Of a stretch of DNA of 13,329 nt, positions 1 through 6,027 are shown piece by piece (the stretch's first letter is position 1; every line of letters begins with the position of its first letter). The stretch is from positions 1-13,329 of the forward strand of contig JAEZKI010000027.1 in the NCBI GenBank assembly GCA_023415525.1, written 5' to 3'. A model generated the notes under the pieces. That model made no database searches and had not been told where the DNA came from. It saw only the letters and a list, made by a program, of their open reading frames with translations. Both the position numbers and the translations under genes were made by a program. This DNA comes from Bacillota bacterium. GTDB taxonomy: Bacteria > Bacillota > Clostridia > Lachnospirales > Cellulosilyticaceae.

Positions 1-261
1 ATAGTAGGAACAGTACAGGGGGGGATCCAGGCCATCTCTCGGTCTTATTTTGGTAAACTGATTCCACCAGAAAAGTCTGGAGAGTACTTTGGCTTTTTTG
101 ATGTATTTGGTAAGTTTGCAGCAGTTATAGGCCCAGCTCTTTATGCAACAGTGAAAGGAATAACAGGCAGAAGCTCCTTTGCTATTTTAGCCATTACCAT
201 TCTTTTTGGAGGGGCACTTATTATTTTGATTGTAGGGAGAAAACATTTAAAGAAGATATAA
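1..261 (+). CDS. MFS transporter, UMF1/Atg22-like, C-terminal part
   Basis: This is an open frame from base 1 to a TAA at 259-261, giving the last 86 residues of a gene that begins upstream of the window. The first part reads VQGGIQAISRS followed by a YFGFFDVFGKFAAVIGP stretch. This pair of motifs is typical of the UMF1 branch of the major facilitator superfamily (Pfam MFS_1/Atg22-like), where it lies in the later transmembrane helices. Two hydrophobic segments follow, around residues 40-50 and 61-79, and the protein ends in a short basic tail (GRKHLKKI). It would be a cytoplasmic membrane transporter. The substrate cannot be inferred, because bacterial members of this family are mostly uncharacterised. 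A terminator hairpin follows 34 bases after the stop, so it is the last gene of its unit. Confidence 0.85.
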   Translation: MVGTVQGGIQAISRSYFGKLIPPEKSGEYFGFFDVFGKFAAVIGPALYATVKGITGRSSFAILAITILFGGALIILIVGRKHLKKI

Positions 262-294
262 AGTAAGGGTTCATATTAGTGGCCTAAGGAATAG

Positions 295-338
295 AGGAGT
301 TCGTAGTCCAAAGTGAAAGTACGAGCTCCTTGTTTTTT
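295..338 (+). terminator. Rho-independent terminator after the MFS gene
   Basis: AGGAGTTCGTA (295-305) pairs with TACGAGCTCCT (320-330). The 11-bp stem has one G-U pair and a 14-base loop, and is followed by TGTTTTTT. Confidence 0.85.
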
Positions 339-455
339 GGTAGATTTCAGCAAATTAGGATAGACTAAGAAGTTTAATCATTTGAATAAAAAAATATAAA
401 AGTATAATTTTTGAAAAGATGCATTAAAAAAAATAAAAAATACATAATAGAAGTA

Positions 456-484
456 TTGACAAAAAGTGAAAATGCATAAATAAT
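456..484 (+). promoter_or_regulatory. Probable sigma-A promoter of ddh
   Basis: TTGACA (456-461), a 17-base spacer and AATAAT (479-484). The -35 is a perfect match and the -10 has four of six consensus bases. It lies about 85 bases before the ddh start. The rest of the gap at 262-568 holds the upstream terminator and AT-rich sequence with no gene that I can see. Confidence 0.7.
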
Positions 485-510
485 TTAGTAGTACTCATTA
501 AAACTACTAA
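485..510 (+). promoter_or_regulatory. Inverted repeat at the ddh transcription start
   Basis: TTAGTAGT (485-492) and ACTACTAA (503-510) form a perfect 8-bp inverted repeat with a 10-base spacer, immediately after the -10 and covering the expected transcription start. This is a good position for a repressor operator or a small 5' hairpin. No known regulator consensus is recognised. Confidence 0.35.
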
Positions 511-568
511 TTTAAAAATATTAGGAAGTGACGAGTAAATCGAGAAGATACATAGGAGGTCATCAATC

Positions 569-1561
569 GTGAACCATAAAATAAGAGTAGGTATTGTAGG
601 CTATGGCAATGTAGGCCGTGGTGTAGAAGTAGCTTTAAGACAAAATCCAGATATGGAGCTTGTAGCTGTTTTTACAAGAAGAGCACCAGAAACAGTAAAT
701 ATTCAAACAGCAACAGCTAAAGTTGTAGCCATGGAGGATTTAGAAGCTTATAAAGAAGCTATTGATATTATGATTTTATGTGGAGGTTCTGCCACAGATT
801 TACCTGTACAAGGGCCAGAGTTAGCCAAACACTTTAATACCATTGATAGTTTTGATACCCATGCACGTATTCCAGAGTATTTTGGAGATGTGCAAGCAGC
901 AGCACAAGGAGCTGGAAAGACAAGTATTATTTCTGTAGGTTGGGATCCAGGATTATTTTCTATGATGCGTATGATGTCAGGGGCCTTTTTGCCTAAAGGG
1001 AAGGATTATACTTTCTGGGGTAAAGGTGTGAGCCAAGGCCATTCAGATGCTATCCGTCGTGTAAAAGGCGTGAAAAATGGTATTCAATATACTATTCCTG
1101 TAGAACAGGCTATTGAAGATGTAAGACAAGGCAAGACGCCAGAGCTTACTACGAGACAGAAGCACTTAAGGGAATGTTTTGTGGTAGCTGAGGAAGGTGC
1201 AGATAAAACTGAAATCGAAAATACCATTAAAAATATGCCTAATTACTTCTCTGATTATGATACAGTTGTTCACTTTATCACAGAAGAAGAATTAAAGGCA
1301 AATCATAACAAAATGCCACATGGTGGTTTTGTCTTTAGAAGTGGTGTAACAGGAGCTGAAGAAGAGCATCAACAAATTATTGAGTTTTCTCTTAAGCTAG
1401 ACAGTAATCCAGAATTTACAGCCCATGTTTTAGTTGCTTATGCCCGTGCAGCAGTAAGAATGAATAAAGAAGGTCAAGTAGGAGCTAAAACGGTATTTGA
1501 TGTACCTCTTGCTTACCTTTCACCCATGAGCTCTGCTGAGTTGATTAAAAACTTATTATAA
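569..1561 (+). CDS. ddh: meso-diaminopimelate D-dehydrogenase
   Basis: This enzyme catalyses the NADPH-dependent reductive amination of L-2-amino-6-oxopimelate (tetrahydrodipicolinate) to meso-diaminopimelate. It is a one-step shortcut in lysine and peptidoglycan precursor synthesis (EC 1.4.1.16), acting in the cytoplasm. The 330-residue protein starts with a Rossmann motif, VGIVGYGNVGRG (G11, G13, G16), and keeps the family blocks CGGSATDLP (71-79), SFDTHARIP (94-102) and SVGWDPG (122-128). Its length fits the family, which is usually about 320-330 residues. The start is GTG at 569, set by AGGAGG at 554-559 with a 9-base spacing. It stands alone between its own promoter and terminator. Family assignment is firm from the motifs. 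Direction and cofactor follow from the family, not from the sequence. Confidence 0.95.
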   Translation: MNHKIRVGIVGYGNVGRGVEVALRQNPDMELVAVFTRRAPETVNIQTATAKVVAMEDLEAYKEAIDIMILCGGSATDLPVQGPELAKHFNTIDSFDTHARIPEYFGDVQAAAQGAGKTSIISVGWDPGLFSMMRMMSGAFLPKGKDYTFWGKGVSQGHSDAIRRVKGVKNGIQYTIPVEQAIEDVRQGKTPELTTRQKHLRECFVVAEEGADKTEIENTIKNMPNYFSDYDTVVHFITEEELKANHNKMPHGGFVFRSGVTGAEEEHQQIIEFSLKLDSNPEFTAHVLVAYARAAVRMNKEGQVGAKTVFDVPLAYLSPMSSAELIKNLL

Positions 1562-1576
1562 GCTTGAAAGAATAGG

Positions 1577-1614
1577 AAAACCTTTAAAATGTATTTCATT
1601 TTAGAGGTTTTTTT
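1577..1614 (+). terminator. Rho-independent terminator of ddh
   Basis: AAAACCTTTAAAATG (1577-1591) pairs with CATTTTAGAGGTTTT (1597-1611), a 15-bp stem with one G-U pair and a 5-base loop, running into a T tract ending at 1614. Confidence 0.85.
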
Positions 1615-1662
1615 ATGTCCTTAAAGTAAAAAGAGCTGACAAACATTACCGTGATTTACAGG

Positions 1663-1692
1663 TTGAAGTGTGCCTCTCTTCTTTTGTATAAT
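1663..1692 (+). promoter_or_regulatory. Probable sigma-A promoter of the UvrC-like gene
   Basis: TTGAAG (1663-1668), an 18-base spacer and a perfect TATAAT (1687-1692), 48 bases before the start codon at 1741. Confidence 0.65.
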
Positions 1693-1740
1693 AAAGTTTA
1701 GTTATAAGAGGCAGAAATACTAAAAAAAAGAGGGAATAAG

Positions 1741-2730
1741 ATGAAGCACCTATTAAGGGAGAAGGCCAGTACATTACCTTGTTTACCAGGGGTATACTTA
1801 ATGAAAGATAGCCAAGGATCCATTATCTATGTGGGAAAGTCAAAGGAGCTAAGAAAGCGAGTGAGCTCTTATTTTGGCTCAGATAAAGGGCATTCTCCTA
1901 AGGTGAAACGTTTAGTACGCCATATAAAAAGCTTTGATTATGAGGTGGTTGATACAGAATTTGAAGCGCTTTTAAGAGAGTGTGAGCTTATTAAGACATG
2001 GAAGCCTATTTATAATCGCTTACTTAAAGAAGATAAAAAGTATTGTTATCTTGTTGTTTGTCCAGAAAATCCGTTGCCGAGAGCTGAAATAGCCTATGAA
2101 AAGGGGAAAGAGGGGCTCTATTTTGGTCCTTATGATCGGAAACAGGGACTCCTAGAAGCTATCCAAGCCTTGAATGCCTATTATCAATGGCCAACCTGTA
2201 AAAAGGTTCTTCCCAAGGAGGGGTGTTTGCCCTTTTTAAGTGGTAAATGTATAGGATGTTGTGACCCACAAATAAGAGAAAAACAAGTTCCTTTACGACT
2301 GGAAAGAATGGTTGATTTTTTAAAGGGTGGAAATGAAGAACCTCTCTTTTTTTATGAGAAAAAAATGCAAGAGGCTGCTTTAAACTTAGCTTTTGAAAAA
2401 GCAAACTTTTACAAGAATAACCTAAGTAGTCTCAAGGCGCTAAGGTTTAAGAAAGAGGCAGTGACTTATAGTTTAAGTCATCAAAAAGGTTTACTTTTTA
2501 TGCCTAAGCCTACAGGGGGAATAAAGGTCTATGGGTTACAGGGAACGACTATTCTTTTTAGTAATGAAGTAGAGAAAGAGGAGGTGACCTCTTCTTTAAA
2601 GGATAAATTGCTTCAAGAGGCCACAGAGCCTAGGTTGTCTTTAAGAAAAGAAGAGGTGGATGCAGCCTATATTGTTTATAGCTATATACAGGGGAAAGGT
2701 GACAGTACCTATATTCCTATAGAAGAATGA
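1741..2730 (+). CDS. UvrC-like GIY-YIG nuclease lacking the C-terminal half
   Basis: The 329-residue protein matches the N-terminal half of the excision-repair endonuclease UvrC. The GIY-YIG nuclease occupies about residues 12-95: GVY at 17-19, YVG at 30-32, conserved R40, E80 in the helix before ELIK, and N92 in YNRLLKED. Cysteines 153, 162, 170 and 174 follow with spacing 9/8/4, close to the four [4Fe-4S] ligands of UvrC. A helix at about 205-235 (KKMQEAALNLAFEKANFY) resembles the UVR motif that contacts UvrB. The RNase H-like nuclease and helix-hairpin-helix domains of full UvrC (about 600 residues) are absent, replaced by about 95 residues I do not recognise. E. coli Cho, another short UvrC relative, is the nearest known analogue. 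It probably makes a DNA incision, perhaps as an auxiliary repair nuclease. The ATG at 1741 follows a purine-rich AGAGGGA. Confidence 0.85.
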   Translation: MKHLLREKASTLPCLPGVYLMKDSQGSIIYVGKSKELRKRVSSYFGSDKGHSPKVKRLVRHIKSFDYEVVDTEFEALLRECELIKTWKPIYNRLLKEDKKYCYLVVCPENPLPRAEIAYEKGKEGLYFGPYDRKQGLLEAIQALNAYYQWPTCKKVLPKEGCLPFLSGKCIGCCDPQIREKQVPLRLERMVDFLKGGNEEPLFFYEKKMQEAALNLAFEKANFYKNNLSSLKALRFKKEAVTYSLSHQKGLLFMPKPTGGIKVYGLQGTTILFSNEVEKEEVTSSLKDKLLQEATEPRLSLRKEEVDAAYIVYSYIQGKGDSTYIPIEE

Positions 2731-2760
2731 GCGTCATAAGTTTATAAAGCAAGGCCATGA

Positions 2761-2812
2761 AGGGTTACTATAGGTGGGCTTTTAGGAGAAAGCAAATCGA
2801 GTACCCTTTTTT
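2761..2812 (+). terminator. Possible weak terminator after the UvrC-like gene
   Basis: AGGGTTACT (2761-2769) can pair with AGTACCCT (2800-2807) with one bulged base, followed by T6 (2807-2812). The loop is about 30 bases, so the hairpin is weak. Confidence 0.4.
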
Positions 2813-2858
2813 ATTTTCAGTAAAAATAGAAGTAGATAAATAAAAAAGAAAAGAAATT

Positions 2859-2875
2859 CTTATACTAGCTATAAG
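2859..2875 (+). promoter_or_regulatory. Short inverted repeat containing a possible -10
   Basis: CTTATA (2859-2864) and TATAAG (2870-2875) flank CTAGC. TATACT at 2861-2866 could be the -10 of the next gene, 37 bases before its start, but I find no good -35. The symmetry may be an operator or chance in AT-rich DNA. Confidence 0.3.
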
Positions 2876-2902
2876 CATTAAAGTGAGAAAAGGAGGAAGA
2901 AA

Positions 2903-3181
2903 ATGTTTGATGTACCATGGATAGAATGGGTTGGCTATGCTGCTTCATTTTTTATAGCTGTTTCGCTTTTGATGACGGAGGTCATTAAACTTAGAATTAT
3001 TAATTCAGTGGGTTGTGTGCTTTTTGTAGTTTATGGCTTTTTAGTAAAGGCCTATCCAGTAGCTGTTGCCAATGTCATTATTCTCTTGATTAATTTTTAT
3101 CAGCTCTACCGTTTATACGCAGTTCAAGGAAAGGAAAATGCTAGAAAAGGTACAAATAAAGCCTCTTCAAATAAAAAATGA
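2903..3181 (+). CDS. Small three-helix membrane protein, YgjV/SemiSWEET-like
   Basis: This is a 92-residue membrane protein with three predicted transmembrane helices at about 8-25, 33-50 and 53-71, then a basic hydrophilic tail (about 73-92, rich in Lys, Asn and Ser). The pattern GYAASFFIAVSLL, KLRIINSVGCVLFVVYG and YPVAVANVIILLINFYQLY matches a widespread family of 80-90 residue bacterial proteins, often assigned to the YgjV group. Its three-helix bundle and the proline in helix 3 recall SemiSWEET sugar transporters, which work as dimers. That comparison is from memory of the pattern and transport activity is not shown. The ATG at 2903 has an AAGGAGG (2890-2896) 6 bases upstream. It is monocistronic, with a strong terminator 4 bases after the stop. 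Confidence 0.75.
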   Translation: MFDVPWIEWVGYAASFFIAVSLLMTEVIKLRIINSVGCVLFVVYGFLVKAYPVAVANVIILLINFYQLYRLYAVQGKENARKGTNKASSNKK

Positions 3182-3184
3182 TTC

Positions 3185-3224
3185 AAAGAATGTGCCATCC
3201 TAAGTGGATAGCGCATTCTTTTTT
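3185..3224 (+). terminator. Rho-independent terminator of the small membrane gene
   Basis: AAAGAATGTGC (3185-3195) pairs with GCGCATTCTTT (3211-3221) with one G-U pair. After one C-A mismatch the stem continues as ATCC/GGAT around a 5-base loop. A T run ends at 3224. Confidence 0.9.
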
Positions 3225-3445
3225 ATTAAATGTAAAGTGACATGTTGAGGATGTTAGGGGTTGTTTTAATAAGTTTATGCTGTCGATTTTGTTCAAATTA
3301 AGCTAAAATTAAAAAATATTTTTTAAATTATAAAAAAATAAAGTATTTACAGGAATAAACCAAAAAGCCTTGAAAATAGGACTAAAGGAAATAACTTTAA
3401 AATAACCTATGGGGAAAGATTGAAAATATAGAATAAAAAAGTTTA

Positions 3446-3463
3446 CTATTTGTAAACAAATAG
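3446..3463 (+). promoter_or_regulatory. Inverted repeat upstream of the polyamine promoter
   Basis: CTATTTG (3446-3452) and CAAATAG (3457-3463) are perfect inverted 7-mers separated by TAAA. They overlap a second repeat, GTTTAC (3441-3446) with GTAAAC (3452-3457). The element ends 22 bases before the -35, a place where an activator or repressor could bind. No regulator family is recognised. Confidence 0.4.
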
Positions 3464-3485
3464 ATTAGATGAAATAAGAAAAGTG

Positions 3486-3514
3486 TTGCTATTTATTTAG
3501 GGTTATTGTACAAT
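3486..3514 (+). promoter_or_regulatory. Candidate sigma-A promoter of the polyamine operon
   Basis: TTGCTA (3486-3491), a 17-base spacer and TACAAT (3509-3514). Transcription would start near 3521, leaving about 150 bases of untranslated leader before speA. Confidence 0.5.
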
Positions 3515-3547
3515 ATTGAACGAAATCTAAGAAATAGGAGAAAGCTT

Positions 3548-3559
3548 ATGGGCCAGTAG
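3548..3559 (+). other. Possible three-codon leader ORF (Met-Gly-Gln-stop)
   Basis: ATG GGC CAG TAG at 3548-3559 is preceded by AGGAG at 3536-3540 with a 7-base spacing, so ribosomes could start here. It lies inside the predicted leader, just before the alternative hairpins. It may be chance. Confidence 0.2.
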
Positions 3560-3563
3560 GTAT

Positions 3564-3632
3564 AAGAAGAGAATAGGTTTTAATAATACCTATTAATACT
3601 AAACAAATACTTTACTATTACCTATACTTCTT
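3564..3632 (+). promoter_or_regulatory. Competing hairpins in the polyamine operon leader
   Basis: AATAGGT (3572-3578) can pair locally with ACCTATT (3588-3594). Alternatively, ATAGGT (3573-3578) with AAGAAG (3564-3569) can pair with ACCTAT (3620-3625) and CTTCTT (3627-3632). The two folds share one strand and exclude each other. There is no U tract, so any effect would be on translation or RNA stability and not on termination. Confidence 0.3.
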
Positions 3633-3669
3633 GGAAAGAAATAAACTAATTTGTAAAGGAAATAACCCC

Positions 3670-5145
3670 ATGTATAAATACGCGCAAGAGAGAATGCCTA
3701 TTTATGAAGCCCTACAAAACTACAAAGCCAGTCGATCAGTTCCCTTTGATGTACCTGGTCACAAAAGAGGTCAGGGTAACAAAGAGCTTACCCAGTTTCT
3801 AGGGGAGAATTGTATGGGTGTGGATGTCAATTCTATGAAGCCTTTAGACAATTTGTGTCATCCTGTATCGGTCATTAAGGAAGCAGAGGAATTGGCTGCT
3901 GATGCCTTTGGAAGCAAGCATGCTTTTTTTATGGTCAATGGGACGACTTCAGCTGTGCAAGCTATGGTGATGAGTGCCTGTAAAAAAGATGAAAAAATTA
4001 TTATGCCTCGTAATGTACATCGGAGTGCCATTAATGCACTGGTCGTAAGTGGTGCCATACCTGTTTATGTGAATCCCGGTGTTAATCAAAAACTAGGTAT
4101 TCCACTTGGCATGTCCTATGAAAGTGTGGAGCAGGCCATAATAGAGAATCCTGATGCAAAGGCTGTACTTGTCAATAATCCCACTTACTATGGAATTTGT
4201 TCTCCTTTAAAAAAGATTACGGAGTTAGCTCATGCCCATGGTATGTTGGTGCTTGTGGACGAAGCTCATGGGACTCATTTTTATTTTCATAAGGAGCTGC
4301 CAGCTTCTGCTATGAGTGTAGGTGCAGACATGGCAGCTGTGAGTATGCATAAGACAGGAGGCTCTCTAACACAAAGCTCCTTTTTGCTTATTAATAATGA
4401 GGTAAGAGAAGGTTATGTCAGACAAATTATTAACCTGACGCAGACTACCAGTGGTTCCTATTTACTCATGTCTTCTTTAGATATTTCGAGGAAAAATTTA
4501 GCTCTTCATGGAAAAGATATTTTTGATAGAGTCATTGAGTTAGCAGAATATGCCCGAACGGAAATTAATAAACTAGGAGGCTATTATGCCTTTAGTAAAG
4601 AACTTATTAATGGGGACACTATTTATGACTTTGATGTAACCAAGCTTTCTTTACATACTCGGGCCATTGGTCTTGCAGGAATTGAGGTTTATGACATTTT
4701 AAGAGATGACTATAATATTCAAATCGAATTTGGAGATATTGGAAATATACTGGCCATTGTGTCAGTAGGTGATAAGGATTTTGCCATTGAACGTCTGATT
4801 TCTTCTCTTTCGGAAATTAAAAGGCTTTATAGTAAAGATCAAACAGGTATGTTAGACCACGAATACATTAATCCACTCGTAGCCATGACACCGCAAGAAG
4901 CTTTTTATAGCTCCAAAGAATCCATTCCTTTAAAGGGAAGTAAGGGTAGGATTTGTAGTGAATTTGTAATGTGCTATCCACCAGGTATCCCTATACTGGC
5001 ACCAGGAGAGTATATTACCCAAGAAATTTTAGCTTACATCGACTATGCCAAAGGAAAAGGATGCTTTTTAACAGGAACAGAAGATCGAAAAGTAGAAGCT
5101 ATTAATGTGGTATTAGAATATGGAGTCAACAAGGAAGAAGAATAG
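3670..5145 (+). CDS. speA: Arginine (or lysine/ornithine) decarboxylase, SpeA type
   Basis: This is a PLP enzyme of the aspartate-aminotransferase-fold Orn/Lys/Arg decarboxylase group. It closely resembles Bacillus subtilis SpeA, which makes agmatine from arginine. Counting from the ATG at 3670 it has 491 residues, the normal length. Visible motifs are DVPGHKRG near the N-terminus, MVNGTTSAVQAM (cofactor phosphate region), LVDEAHGTH (D197 and H200 contact PLP) and SMHKTGGSLTQSS with K228 as the Schiff-base lysine. The C-terminal domain carries MCYPPGIPILAPGE. A TTG at 3631 would add 13 residues, but AAAGGA (3655-3660) fits the ATG and that start aligns with SpeA. It is the first gene of the polyamine operon, 21 bases before speE. 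Substrate choice cannot be read from sequence alone. Arginine is favoured by similarity; lysine or ornithine remains possible. Confidence 0.92.
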   Translation: MYKYAQERMPIYEALQNYKASRSVPFDVPGHKRGQGNKELTQFLGENCMGVDVNSMKPLDNLCHPVSVIKEAEELAADAFGSKHAFFMVNGTTSAVQAMVMSACKKDEKIIMPRNVHRSAINALVVSGAIPVYVNPGVNQKLGIPLGMSYESVEQAIIENPDAKAVLVNNPTYYGICSPLKKITELAHAHGMLVLVDEAHGTHFYFHKELPASAMSVGADMAAVSMHKTGGSLTQSSFLLINNEVREGYVRQIINLTQTTSGSYLLMSSLDISRKNLALHGKDIFDRVIELAEYARTEINKLGGYYAFSKELINGDTIYDFDVTKLSLHTRAIGLAGIEVYDILRDDYNIQIEFGDIGNILAIVSVGDKDFAIERLISSLSEIKRLYSKDQTGMLDHEYINPLVAMTPQEAFYSSKESIPLKGSKGRICSEFVMCYPPGIPILAPGEYITQEILAYIDYAKGKGCFLTGTEDRKVEAINVVLEYGVNKEEE

Positions 5146-5166
5146 AAAGTAGGGAGGAGGTCATAA

Positions 5167-6012
5167 ATGGAACTTTGGTATACGCAAGAACATAGTCCTA
5201 ATGTACGTTTTTCTATCAAAGTAGATCGCCATGTGTATTCAGAGCAAAGCAAATTTCAACGTATTGATGTCATGGAATCCTATGAATTTGGGACCTTTTT
5301 AACACTAGATAGTCAAATGATGGTGGCTGAGAAGGATGAGTTTATTTATCATGATATGATGGTGCATGTCCCTCTAGCGACTCATCCCCATGTTGAGAAG
5401 GTTTTGGTAATTGGAGGAGGAGATGGAGGGGCTATTCGCGAGTTGACACGTTATAAGTGTATAAAGCATATTGACTTAGTGGAGATTGATGAGCGTGTAG
5501 TAGCTGTTTGTAAGCAGTTTTTACCACAAACAGCCTGTAAACTAGAGGATCCTCGTGTACAGATTCATTATGAAGATGGCTTACGTTTTGTAAGAGGGAA
5601 AGAGGCAGAGTATGATCTTATTTTAGTAGATTCTACGGACCCTTTTGGTCCTGGTGAAGGTCTCTTTACAAAAGAGTTTTATGGCAATTGCTATAAGGCC
5701 CTGAAAGAAGATGGTGTACTGATTAACCAACATGAAAGTCCCTACTATGAAAGAAATGTGAGTTCATTAAGAAAAACCTATGAGCGAATAACTCCTTTTT
5801 TCCCTATTGCAAAGCTTTATGGAGCCTGTATTCCCACTTATTCTTCAGGCTATTGGTTATTTGGCTTTGCCTCCAAGAAGTATGATCCTATTAAGGACTT
5901 AGAGGAGGAAAGATGGAATGCATTAGGGTTAGAAACCCTGTATTACAATACCAGTATACATAAAGGAAGTTTTGCACTTCCCAATTACATAAGGAAACTT
6001 ATAACCTATTAA
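5167..6012 (+). CDS. speE: Polyamine aminopropyltransferase (spermidine synthase)
   Basis: In known members this cytoplasmic enzyme moves an aminopropyl group from decarboxylated S-adenosylmethionine to putrescine, giving spermidine. The 281-residue protein has the family layout: an N-terminal beta-strand domain beginning ELWYTQEHSPN, then a Rossmann methyltransferase-like domain. Visible motifs are EKDEFIYHDMM (55-65), the nucleotide loop GGGDGG (83-88, with D86), VEID (105-108), the catalytic-region DSTDP (155-159) with GPGEGLF, QHESP (188-192) and IPTYSSG (222-228). All expected active-site positions appear intact. A strong AGGGAGGAGG (5151-5160) precedes the ATG. It lies between speA and the dehydrogenase, which is odd because neighbours 3 and 4 make spermidine without this enzyme and no SAM decarboxylase gene is in the window. 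It may use another acceptor, such as agmatine, or dcSAM made elsewhere. Confidence 0.93.
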   Translation: MELWYTQEHSPNVRFSIKVDRHVYSEQSKFQRIDVMESYEFGTFLTLDSQMMVAEKDEFIYHDMMVHVPLATHPHVEKVLVIGGGDGGAIRELTRYKCIKHIDLVEIDERVVAVCKQFLPQTACKLEDPRVQIHYEDGLRFVRGKEAEYDLILVDSTDPFGPGEGLFTKEFYGNCYKALKEDGVLINQHESPYYERNVSSLRKTYERITPFFPIAKLYGACIPTYSSGYWLFGFASKKYDPIKDLEEERWNALGLETLYYNTSIHKGSFALPNYIRKLITY

Positions 6013-6027
6013 GAGAGGATGATAAAG

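Larger units (their letters stand above)
3225..3669 (+). other. 445-base gene-free leader and promoter region of the polyamine operon
   Basis: No convincing gene is seen on either strand. 3225-3440 is AT-rich with no clear signal. The rest holds, in order, an inverted repeat (3446-3463), a promoter (3486-3514), a possible three-codon ORF (3548-3559) and a pair of competing hairpins (3564-3632) before the speA ribosome site. The predicted 5' leader from about 3521 to 3669 is roughly 150 bases, long enough for regulation by RNA structure. Confidence 0.6.

Noticed and set aside
262..568. L-box lysine riboswitch before ddh
   Set aside because: The leader from the predicted start to the GTG is only about 80 bases, and I see no conserved L-box core or terminator.
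3631..3669. TTG-initiated 13-residue N-terminal extension of the SpeA-type decarboxylase
   Set aside because: The extension has no good ribosome site before it and does not align with SpeA. AAAGGA at 3655-3660 clearly serves the ATG at 3670.
5649..5853. GPG and YSSG changes in SpeE read as signs of a new donor specificity
   Set aside because: E. coli SpeE also has GPG after DCTDP and a non-proline in the second motif, so these are ordinary family variation.
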